Made by a program: the position numbers and the translations under genes. A stretch of 5,919 bases of DNA, from contig CALARM010000086.1 in NCBI GenBank assembly GCA_937888925.1, positions 1-5,919 on the forward strand, written 5' to 3'. This stretch comes from an uncultured Synergistia bacterium. Its GTDB lineage: Bacteria; Eremiobacterota; SpSt-956; JAKJGF01. Positions 1 to 5,919 of the stretch are shown piece after piece. The notes below the pieces were generated by a model. The model was given only the letters and a program-made list of their open reading frames with translations. It had not been told where the DNA came from and did no database searches. Each line of letters opens with the position of its first letter. The stretch's first letter is position 1.

Positions 1-1488
1 GAAAATTCAACGGAGAAAAGTTTAACTTTACCTTTAAATACTACTCTTCTTGACAAATACAATATAATGGGTCTTGTAGCTGTAACAGACCTGGGTGCTG
101 TTTATCTTGTAGAAGATAAAACGTCACATGAGATTTATGCTATGAAAGAACTCAGACCTTCCCGTGCCAGTTCCGATGAAGACAGAGACTATGCAGTGGA
201 TAAATTTATAAAAGAAGCCAAGCTGCTGCAAAACCTTAATTTCACCAGTGTTCCGAAAATACAGAAATATTTTTCTTTTGAAGGTAATCATTATATTATA
301 ATGGAGTTTATTGAGGGTCTGGATCTGGAAGGTATGGTAAAATCAACAGGTACACCGGGACTTCCTCAGGAAATTGTAATAGACTGGGGAATTGAGATAT
401 GTGAGGTTCTCTCATGTCTTCATAATTATAATCCTCCTATAATTTATAGAGATATGAAACCTGCAAATATTATGATACGAAATATCGACAGAAGTGTTGT
501 TTTAATAGATTTCGGTATCGCCTTTCCTATGTATGAAGAACTTAAAGGTTTTGCCCGCACACAGATAGGTACCATGGGATATATGGCACCGGAACAGTTC
601 CACGGCAAAGTTTCTCCATCGAGCGATATATTCTCTCTCGGAGGCACACTGTATTTTGCTCTCACTGCCCAGATACAGCAGGTTTTCAATTATATACCTA
701 TGAAAACTTTTGTTCCCGACATTTCCGATGATCTTGACAGAATAATAGGCCGTACACTTAAAATCAGACCTGAAGATAGATTTGCTTCTGCAGCAGATAT
801 GAAAAAAGCTCTTCAGGATTTAAAAATCAGTTTGAAAGAAGGTAAAGCAAAGCAGGAAGATGAAATAAAAAAAGCCCTCTCTGAGATGAAAAAACCTGAT
901 AATCTGATTTTTTCTGTAAATAAAATAAATAAATCTGATTTCAAAGCAGAAGAATTCAAGAAGACAGAAGATGTGGAAAAGAAAATAGAAATCATAGAAG
1001 AGATAGAAAAATTATCTGATAGTGAAGCTACGGGAGTTCTTATTGATATTTTGATGAACAGTAAAATCGCCATATGCCGTAAAACTGCTGTTATTTCCCT
1101 GGGAAAAAGAAAAGATCCTCTCTGTATTGAAGCTCTGGTGAAGAAGACAAAAGATAAGGATAGAGATGTGCGCCTTACATCCATAGAAACTCTCGGCAAT
1201 TTCAAAACTGCAGAATCTCTGAAATGTCTTGAAGAATACCTTAAACATAAAGATAAAATTATAAAAAAATCTGCTATTACCGCTCTTGAGCATATGGGAG
1301 ATAAAAAAGCTCTCAATGCTTTAATAAAAGCAAGAAAAAGAGAAGGTCTTTTCAGTATAGAAATGAAAAGACTTATGGATAGAGCTATAGAGAAAATAGA
1401 CGCATCGCTTGAAGGAACGGGGAAAAAGAAAAAATCCAGAAAGCCGGGATTATTTGAATTAATAAAGAGATTTTTATTCAGAAAATAA
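1..1488 (+). CDS. Ser/Thr protein kinase with C-terminal HEAT-like repeats, 5' end outside the window
   Basis: A cytoplasmic Hanks-type kinase predicted to phosphorylate Ser/Thr residues; its substrate is unknown. The frame is open from base 1, and the residues before Met (nt 67) read LLDKYNI, the usual first kinase strand. No ribosome binding site precedes nt 67, so the true start is upstream. Numbering from that Met: VYL strand at 12-14, ATP-binding Lys27 (YAMK), catalytic loop YRDMKPAN with Asp129, DFG at 148-150, APE at 174-176, and SDIFSLGG in the F-helix region. The kinase domain ends near residue 250. The catalytic residues are intact, but the glycine loop keeps only its third Gly. A charged helical linker (about 250-315) leads to roughly four HEAT-like units of about 31 residues (317-449), a likely protein-docking surface. 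The tail is basic, then amphipathic (LFELIKRFLF). The kinase call is firm; the role is unknown. Confidence 0.93.
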   Translation, partial: ENSTEKSLTLPLNTTLLDKYNIMGLVAVTDLGAVYLVEDKTSHEIYAMKELRPSRASSDEDRDYAVDKFIKEAKLLQNLNFTSVPKIQKYFSFEGNHYIIMEFIEGLDLEGMVKSTGTPGLPQEIVIDWGIEICEVLSCLHNYNPPIIYRDMKPANIMIRNIDRSVVLIDFGIAFPMYEELKGFARTQIGTMGYMAPEQFHGKVSPSSDIFSLGGTLYFALTAQIQQVFNYIPMKTFVPDISDDLDRIIGRTLKIRPEDRFASAADMKKALQDLKISLKEGKAKQEDEIKKALSEMKKPDNLIFSVNKINKSDFKAEEFKKTEDVEKKIEIIEEIEKLSDSEATGVLIDILMNSKIAICRKTAVISLGKRKDPLCIEALVKKTKDKDRDVRLTSIETLGNFKTAESLKCLEEYLKHKDKIIKKSAITALEHMGDKKALNALIKARKREGLFSIEMKRLMDRAIEKIDASLEGTGKKKKSRKPGLFELIKRFLFRK

Positions 1489-1494
1489 TTTGTT

Positions 1495-1508
1495 CGTGAC
1501 GCGTCACG
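1495..1508. repeat. Perfect 14-bp palindrome built from the GCGTCAC heptamer
   Basis: CGTGACGCGTCACG is its own reverse complement. It can be read as one GCGTCAC heptamer meeting its inverse, and it lies 6 bases after the kinase stop codon. It is followed by GG, so the 16-base block matches the one at 2503-2518 at all but two positions. No T-tract follows, so it is unlikely to be an intrinsic terminator. It could be a protein-binding dyad or a remnant of a dispersed repeat family. Confidence 0.75.
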
Positions 1509-1548
1509 GGTGGCTGAATAATTTAAATTATATAAAGGGTTATCAGTC

Positions 1549-2484
1549 ATGTTGAAAAAATCCTTTCTGTTTATTCTTCTTATCATTACTTCTCTCTCTG
1601 TTACTTACAGTCAGGATGGCGGTCTTTATGTATTCGTTACACTCTGGGGCAGTGAAGGTAAAAGACCGGGACAGTTCCGACTTCCTCAGGGCATAACAAT
1701 AGATAGTTCTGAAAATGTTTATGTCTCAGATACATGGAACAATCGTATTCAAAAATTTGATTCGTCAGGTAAATTCCTAAATGAGTGGGGCGTAACAGGT
1801 TCCGGTGACGGGCAGTTTAAGAAACCATGCGGGCTTGCCATGGACAGAGAAGGCTTTCTTTATGTGGCAGACAGAGATAATTACCGTATACAGAAATTTA
1901 CCTCCTCCGGTGCATTTGTAACAAAATGGGGCTCCTTTGGCAGAAAGAACGGGCAGTTTGATTTCCCGTACTGTCTTTCCGTAGATAGTGAAGGATATGT
2001 TTATGTTGTAAATACCTATAACAATGATTCTATTCAGAAATTTAGTTCTTCCGGTATTTTTACTGCAAGAATAGGCTCACGCGGCACAGGTGACGGTCAG
2101 TTTACAGGCTCCTTCGGTATTACCCTGGACAGTAAAGGATATATTTATATAGTGGAAAAAGATAATCACAGGGTACAGAAACTGGATAAAGACGGAAAGT
2201 TTGTAACTAAATGGGGTTCTTACGGCTCAGATGACGGTCAGTTTATATCACCGAGAGGCATTGCTGCAGATAAATCGGGAAATATTTATGTTCTGGATAA
2301 TGGTAATTACAGGATAGAAAAATTCACAGATGAAGGGAAATTTATAGGTAAATGGGGGAAAATAGGGAGCGGGCACGGTGAATTTCAGGCAGGGATGATT
2401 GGAATCACAGTTTTTTCGGATACTTCTGTTTATATACTGGAATATGAAAATGAAAGGGTTCAAAAATTTATTCCGAAGAAATGA
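1549..2484 (+). CDS. Secreted NHL-repeat six-bladed beta-propeller protein
   Basis: A 311-residue exported protein probably used for binding rather than catalysis. The N-terminus is a Sec-type signal: MLKK, a hydrophobic core at 5-18, then TYS|Q with likely signal peptidase I cleavage after Ser21. There is no lipobox Cys. The rest is six NHL repeats starting at residues 33, 80, 127, 175, 222 and 269, a near-constant 47-residue period. Each unit reads roughly WGS.G..DGQF..P.GI..D..G.IYV.D..N.RIQKF...GKF. The last blade lacks the final GKF strand, and residues 27-32 (YVFVTL) after the signal look like that strand, so the ring probably closes by a Velcro arrangement. Blade 3 has one extra residue and lacks the usual Arg before IQKF. 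The start is supported by AAAGGG at 1534-1539, nine bases upstream. The gene follows the kinase by 60 bases, so co-transcription is possible. The ligand is unknown. Confidence 0.92.
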   Translation: MLKKSFLFILLIITSLSVTYSQDGGLYVFVTLWGSEGKRPGQFRLPQGITIDSSENVYVSDTWNNRIQKFDSSGKFLNEWGVTGSGDGQFKKPCGLAMDREGFLYVADRDNYRIQKFTSSGAFVTKWGSFGRKNGQFDFPYCLSVDSEGYVYVVNTYNNDSIQKFSSSGIFTARIGSRGTGDGQFTGSFGITLDSKGYIYIVEKDNHRVQKLDKDGKFVTKWGSYGSDDGQFISPRGIAADKSGNIYVLDNGNYRIEKFTDEGKFIGKWGKIGSGHGEFQAGMIGITVFSDTSVYILEYENERVQKFIPKK

Positions 2485-2502
2485 CCGGGATTATATGATA
2501 AT

Positions 2503-2516
2503 CGTAACGCGTAACG
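2503..2516 (+). repeat. Two tandem CGTAACG heptamers
   Basis: Two exact head-to-tail copies of CGTAACG lie 18 bases after the NHL gene stop and are followed by GG. They are single-base variants of the CGTCACG heptamer seen at 2721-2755 and at 1495-1508. The rest of the spacer to about 2600 shows no gene, no hairpin with a T-tract and no other clear element. Confidence 0.7.
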
Positions 2517-2619
2517 GGAGGAACAGATTTTCATTCTTCTTTGTAAACGCACATTCATAGTATTTTTTTCATTACCACCACAATCCAATTAATTTTACAG
2601 CGGAAAAAATGATTTTAAT

Positions 2620-2684
2620 TTAACAAACTTTTAACATTATTATATTGTTTCTCTCTTTTCTATATGGTAATTTATATATATAAT
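2620..2684 (+). promoter_or_regulatory. Candidate promoter region for the first deiminase-like gene
   Basis: A very AT-rich stretch holds two sigma70-like possibilities. One is TTAACA at 2620-2625, a 17-base spacer, then TATTGT at 2643-2648. The other is a perfect TATAAT at 2679-2684 with no good -35 at the right distance. Either would place the heptamer array at 2721-2755 inside the 5' untranslated leader. Such matches arise easily by chance in AT-rich DNA, so support is weak. Confidence 0.3.
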
Positions 2685-2720
2685 GATAGTTTATTTCATA
2701 ACATGGCATAAGTAATCCCC

Positions 2721-2755
2721 GCGTCACGCGTCACGCGTCACGCGTCACGCGTCAC
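2721..2755 (+). repeat. Five perfect tandem GCGTCAC heptamers
   Basis: Five exact copies of GCGTCAC run head to tail over 35 bases, followed by a sixth G. The block is GC-rich within very AT-rich flanks and ends 21 bases before the ATG at 2777, just upstream of its ribosome binding site. It belongs to the same heptamer family as 1495-1508 and 2503-2516. Short tandem heptamers of this kind are known in intergenic DNA of filamentous cyanobacteria (STRR sequences). Membership of a comparable family here is inferred from form only. Confidence 0.9.
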
Positions 2756-2776
2756 GATTCATGAAAAAGGAATTAT

Positions 2777-4180
2777 ATGAACATTTCAAGTATAAAATCT
2801 GATTTTAAATATTCTATAAGGCCGGAAAAAGCAGTCTGTAAAGAAAGTGAAGATTACTTTGTTTCATCAGATAACATGGAACATGGTTTAAATGATATAA
2901 ATAAACTTGCAGAGCTTTCGAGAGAACATAAAGCTAATTCTCTGAGCAGCCTCGGTATGGATAACTATATGATTCCTGCCAGTGAGGGGCAGATAAAACA
3001 TCTCTGTCTTACCTGCGGAAATTCACTTGATGGGCCATCGGGAGAAAGTTATAAAAATGCTTTTAAAATCTTTCTTCAGAATATGCCTTCAGCCAGATTT
3101 ACTGTACTGACATCGAATGAAGATGTAAAAAAACAGGTGCAGAACCTTGTAGATACATGGTCATGTAATGGTGTTATTTCAAATCCTGAGAGGGTAAATA
3201 TTGCTGCTACGGGGAAAAATTTATCTATATGGGCCCAGGATTCAACCCTCGTTGTAGGCAATAAGCTCATAGAACCTGCCAGAAACTATACTCCGTCTGA
3301 AGGCGATAAAGCTGTTCCCGGTGAAATTTCCAGGGTTAATAAGGAATTTCAGCTTGAACAGAGAGAAGGTTTATTCATTGACGGAGGTAATCAGCTTGCT
3401 ACAGAAGATACGCTCTTTCTTGGTTCCGATGCTGTAAGTTTTATGATGGAAGATATGAAAAAATGTCCTGCCAGATACAGCAGAATAACAGGTAACCTTC
3501 ATATAGAAGGAGCATTAACGATGGGGCAGGAAGAACTATGTAAACTTATGCTTGAAAAAACCTTTCCATGTCAGAAAATAGTTTATATCGGTAATACATC
3601 TGTTCAGAACGGACAGCCTGAAGCTCATATAGATTTATTCATGACTCCTCTCGGTAAAGTAGATCCTGAAACAGGGAAACAGGTTGTAACCGTGGCAGAT
3701 CCTTACATGGCCTGTAAGATTTTAATGGATTTAAAGGAAAAAGATCCGGAAAAATACAGTAAATATGAGGAAAGTATTAAAAGTAAACTGTCAGACTGTA
3801 TTGAGAAACATCCGCTCGATACTATGACCAATTTTATGTTTGATGAAATATTTATGGGTGGTTTTAATGTGAAATTCAATGAAGTCGCACAGACTCTGGA
3901 AAAAGACGGGTATAAAGTGGAAAGAGTACCTTATTTTGCTCATAGTTCTTTTACCAGGCTTCCTTCTATAACCTATAACAATGGTTTAATAGACGGAGAT
4001 AATTTCTTTATTCCCGCTTTTGATATTCCGGAACTGGATGATTTAGCAGCAGGTATTTACAGAAAATATGGTTATAATGTAATACCTGTGGAAATGACAG
4101 CTATAAGCTCTCATCTCGGAGCCATAAACTGTATGACAAAGGTTCTGGAAAGAGAGTATTCTCTTTCTGCGGGAGCTTAA
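2777..4180 (+). CDS. Pentein-fold guanidino-group-modifying enzyme-like protein (deiminase-like), paralog A
   Basis: A 467-residue protein resembling the agmatine deiminase / bacterial peptidylarginine deiminase superfamily, whose members hydrolyse or transfer guanidino groups using a Cys nucleophile. Visible landmarks in family order: WAQD with Asp155, IDGGN with Asp202, HID with His284 and Asp286, TYNN at 399-402 followed by the FIP-x-F strand, and GAINC with Cys452 near the C-terminus. Agmatine deiminases usually have WARD-GP, EGG, HVD and GGxHC, so this is a divergent branch and the substrate cannot be assigned. A Lys/Glu-rich helical stretch (about 291-380) lies between HID and TYNN. There is no signal peptide or membrane segment, so it is probably cytoplasmic. 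The protein has ten cysteines. AAAGGAA at 2766-2772 fixes the start. It is the tandem paralog of the gene at 4388, with about 45 fewer N-terminal residues. The superfamily call is likely; the activity is inferred. Confidence 0.8.
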   Translation: MNISSIKSDFKYSIRPEKAVCKESEDYFVSSDNMEHGLNDINKLAELSREHKANSLSSLGMDNYMIPASEGQIKHLCLTCGNSLDGPSGESYKNAFKIFLQNMPSARFTVLTSNEDVKKQVQNLVDTWSCNGVISNPERVNIAATGKNLSIWAQDSTLVVGNKLIEPARNYTPSEGDKAVPGEISRVNKEFQLEQREGLFIDGGNQLATEDTLFLGSDAVSFMMEDMKKCPARYSRITGNLHIEGALTMGQEELCKLMLEKTFPCQKIVYIGNTSVQNGQPEAHIDLFMTPLGKVDPETGKQVVTVADPYMACKILMDLKEKDPEKYSKYEESIKSKLSDCIEKHPLDTMTNFMFDEIFMGGFNVKFNEVAQTLEKDGYKVERVPYFAHSSFTRLPSITYNNGLIDGDNFFIPAFDIPELDDLAAGIYRKYGYNVIPVEMTAISSHLGAINCMTKVLEREYSLSAGA

Positions 4181-4198
4181 TGCTGCTTCAGGAAAAAC

Positions 4199-4279
4199 TA
4201 TGAACAGTGAGTGATGAACAGTGAGTAGTGAGTTAATAAAACCCACCTGTCACTCAATACTCACCGCTCACTACTCACT
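4199..4279. repeat. AGTGAGT heptamer repeats arranged as a long inverted repeat
   Basis: The left arm has five 7-base units from 4199 (TATGAAC, AGTGAGT, GATGAAC, AGTGAGT, AGTGAGT). The right arm, 4252-4279, has four units on the opposite strand (ACTCAAT, ACTCACC, GCTCACT, ACTCACT). Bases 4206-4233 can pair with 4252-4279, 23 of 28 positions being complementary by hand count, around an 18-base loop. No T-run follows, so it is not a canonical intrinsic terminator, although a transcript could fold strongly here. The heptamer differs from the GCGTCAC family upstream. It starts 18 bases after the paralog A stop. Confidence 0.8.
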
Positions 4280-4287
4280 AACAGGCA

Positions 4288-4302
4288 TGACCGTATCGGT
4301 CA
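4288..4302. promoter_or_regulatory. Short perfect inverted repeat TGACCG-TAT-CGGTCA, possible operator
   Basis: Six-base perfect arms flank a 3-base centre, 8 bases after the heptamer inverted repeat and 85 bases before the paralog B start. The size and symmetry fit a repressor or activator half-site pair, but it could also be a decayed part of the neighbouring repeat. The rest of the spacer, 4303-4375, is AT-rich with a TATAAA at 4356-4361 and no convincing -35. Confidence 0.35.
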
Positions 4303-4375
4303 CAACCAAATATGAAAATGAATAGACAGTGGAGCATAAAACTTCATCATTTTTATATAAATTTTAAATAAAAAA

Positions 4376-4380
4376 GAGGG
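4376..4380 (+). promoter_or_regulatory. Ribosome binding site GAGGG for paralog B
   Basis: GAGGG ends 7 bases before the ATG at 4388. Another ATG at 4381 abuts it directly, in a different frame, with no usable spacing. The site therefore decides in favour of 4388. Confidence 0.65.
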
Positions 4381-4387
4381 ATGAATT

Positions 4388-5893
4388 ATGGAAATAGGTA
4401 ATAAGAGAGAAATTTATGAAGGTATGAATCTTGGCAAATTCAGCGGAGAAAGAGAAAAAATATTAAAAGAAGTAAAACTTGATCCTGATAAGATGGACGG
4501 TTTTATGAAGGCATCTCCCGGGGAAGATGAAAGAATAAAGGTAGTTCTCGACCTTGGAAAGCTTAAAAAGAAATTCACTAAAATGGCAGGTACGTCGGAG
4601 GATATATCAGGTGGAGGAGAAAAAAAAGAGATTTCTTTTAATCCCGGTTTCGCCAGAAAAGCTATAGACAGATTATTAAAAAAGCATGATTCCAGCCTTG
4701 AAATGAATGATTATATGATTCCTGCCAATAAGGGCCATGTAAAACACATGTGCCTTACCTTCGGCAGACTCGGCGATATGGAGTCTAATTATATGGAAGC
4801 CATGAAAACCTTTATAGCTAAGATGCCTTCTGCAAAATTTACTATTCTCACTTCAGGGGAAAGTGATAAAGAAAAAATACAGAACCTTGTCAATCAATGG
4901 GCTAAAGATGGAATTGTTTCAAATCCTGAAAGGGTTCAGATAAGTGCAAGTAACAACGCTTTTTCCATATGGGCTCAGGATTCGACTCTTGTAGTGGGCA
5001 ACAATGTTGTAGAACAGGATAGAATGTGGTTCCCCGGTAGCGGTGACGGAGCTGTAGCATCTGAACTTGCAAAAATAAATCCGGAAGTTAAATATAAGAA
5101 AATGGAAGGCATATTTATTGACGGAGGAAATCAGCTTGCTACTGATGATACGGTATTTGTAGGTTCCGATGCAGTGGCTTTTGCAATCAAGGATATGAAA
5201 AGTTATCCTTCCAAATATGATAAAATAACAGGAGATTTGAAAATAGATAATGTAAAAAGCCTGGGGCAGGAAGAGCTTGTTAAAACTATGATGGACAGAA
5301 CCTTTCCACATCAAAAGGTAGTAGTTATAGGACATAAGGGAGAACAGCCTGCTTTCCATATAGATATGGCCATGACCCCCCTTGATAAGGTAGATCCCGA
5401 AACGGGTAAGAAGGTTATAACAGTAGGTGATCCTTCTATGGCTCTTAATATTTTAAAAGATATTAAAGAAAAAGAGCCGGAAAAGTTTGCTTCCTATGAA
5501 AAATCCCTGAGTGAAAAGCTACACGGATGGACAAGAAAACCTCTTCAAGGACTCTTTGAACATTTAAAGGATGATAAGGCTTTACAGGAGAATTTCGATG
5601 CCGTTGCAAAAGGTCTTGAAGACAGCGGATATAAAATAGAAAGAGTTCCTTATCTGGGCAGTTCTTCTCTCAGATATCATCCATGGATAACCTATAATAA
5701 TTCTGTAGTAGACGGAAATAATATCTTTATTCCAAATTTTGGTATACCTGAACTTGATAGTGTGGGAAATGGAGTATACGAAAAATACGGCTATGACATG
5801 GTACCTATTGATATGACAGCTATAAGTTCTTTACAGGGGGCTATAAACTGTATTACGAAAGTAATTGAAAGGGATTATACGGAAAGTGCCTGA
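4388..5893 (+). CDS. Pentein-fold guanidino-group-modifying enzyme-like protein (deiminase-like), paralog B
   Basis: A 501-residue paralog of the preceding gene with the same landmarks: WAQD with Asp198, IDGGN with Asp245, HID with His324 and Asp326, TYNN at 435-438, and GAINC with Cys488. The Tyr-to-Cys distance (52) and the Asp-to-Asp distance (47) are identical in the two proteins. The block around WAQD matches at 21 of 28 residues by hand count. The first 105 or so residues are unlike those of paralog A: charged, with a GGG-containing hydrophilic stretch (about 69-80) that may be a linker. Only two cysteines remain, Cys122 and Cys488, and both are shared with paralog A, which supports Cys488 as the nucleophile. 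A Lys/Glu-rich insertion (about 331-415) lies between HID and TYNN. No signal peptide is visible. The stop is 26 bases before the window end. The substrate is unknown; hydrolase, transferase or a binding role all remain open. Confidence 0.8.
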   Translation: MEIGNKREIYEGMNLGKFSGEREKILKEVKLDPDKMDGFMKASPGEDERIKVVLDLGKLKKKFTKMAGTSEDISGGGEKKEISFNPGFARKAIDRLLKKHDSSLEMNDYMIPANKGHVKHMCLTFGRLGDMESNYMEAMKTFIAKMPSAKFTILTSGESDKEKIQNLVNQWAKDGIVSNPERVQISASNNAFSIWAQDSTLVVGNNVVEQDRMWFPGSGDGAVASELAKINPEVKYKKMEGIFIDGGNQLATDDTVFVGSDAVAFAIKDMKSYPSKYDKITGDLKIDNVKSLGQEELVKTMMDRTFPHQKVVVIGHKGEQPAFHIDMAMTPLDKVDPETGKKVITVGDPSMALNILKDIKEKEPEKFASYEKSLSEKLHGWTRKPLQGLFEHLKDDKALQENFDAVAKGLEDSGYKIERVPYLGSSSLRYHPWITYNNSVVDGNNIFIPNFGIPELDSVGNGVYEKYGYDMVPIDMTAISSLQGAINCITKVIERDYTESA

Positions 5894-5919
5894 AAAAATA
5901 AAAATTGAAACAGGATATT

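Noticed and set aside
67..69. ATG at 67 as the kinase start codon
   Set aside because: No ribosome binding site precedes it and the in-frame sequence upstream to base 1 encodes the expected first strand of the kinase fold.
1495..1531. Intrinsic terminator after the kinase (GC palindrome followed by AT-rich DNA)
   Set aside because: The palindrome has no loop and no T-tract; the following ATAATTTAAATTAT is itself an AT-only palindrome that can occur by chance.
813..1586. Long open frame on the minus strand across the end of the kinase gene
   Set aside because: It lies opposite a well-supported kinase/HEAT coding region, its translation is a hydrophobic, Ser/Phe-rich sequence typical of antisense to Lys/Glu-rich genes, and it shows no domain.
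2721..2755. CRISPR array
   Set aside because: The units are only 7 bases and directly abutting, with no spacers and no cas gene nearby.
2761..2763. ATG at 2761 as a start for paralog A
   Set aside because: It is in a different frame from the conserved protein and lies upstream of the ribosome binding site.
4043..4246. Minus-strand open frame spanning the end of paralog A and the heptamer hairpin
   Set aside because: Half of it is repeat sequence and half is antisense to the catalytic C-terminus of paralog A; no protein features are visible.
4199..4302. Terminal inverted repeats or remnant of a mobile element
   Set aside because: The arms enclose only an 18-base loop, there is no transposase or target duplication, and the 7-base periodicity explains the symmetry better.
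4919..5359. 146-codon minus-strand open frame inside paralog B
   Set aside because: It is antisense to the most conserved catalytic part of paralog B; its Tyr/Phe-rich sequence has no recognisable motif.

Overview
The window is an AT-rich bacterial segment with four protein genes, all on the + strand. No RNA gene, insertion sequence or CRISPR array was seen. The taxon cannot be named from this sequence. A eukaryotic-type Ser/Thr kinase, a secreted NHL propeller and short tandem heptamer repeats in every spacer suggest a bacterium with a large, signalling-rich genome. That is inference only.

Layout. Positions 1-1488 hold a Hanks-type Ser/Thr kinase fused to HEAT-like repeats; its true start lies upstream of the window. 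Positions 1549-2484 hold an exported six-bladed NHL beta-propeller. Positions 2777-4180 and 4388-5893 hold two tandem paralogs that look like pentein-fold guanidino-modifying enzymes (the agmatine deiminase / bacterial peptidylarginine deiminase superfamily). Both keep an Asp, a His-x-Asp, an Asn pair and a C-terminal Cys in the expected order, but the motif contexts differ from the textbook families. Their substrate is unknown.

Spacers. The kinase-NHL gap carries a head-to-head palindrome of the heptamer GCGTCAC. The NHL-deiminase gap carries two CGTAACG copies near its start and five perfect GCGTCAC copies just ahead of the next ribosome binding site. The gap between the paralogs carries a different heptamer family (AGTGAGT) arranged as a long inverted repeat, followed by a small separate dyad. 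No canonical stem-plus-T-tract terminator was found.

How the genes relate. The 60-base kinase-NHL gap allows co-transcription. The 292- and 207-base gaps ahead of the paralogs suggest that these have their own promoters. Nothing in the sequence directly ties the kinase or propeller to the deiminase-like pair. The pair is the most interesting part of the window: a tandem duplication with conserved active-site motifs, divergent N-termini and a helical insertion.
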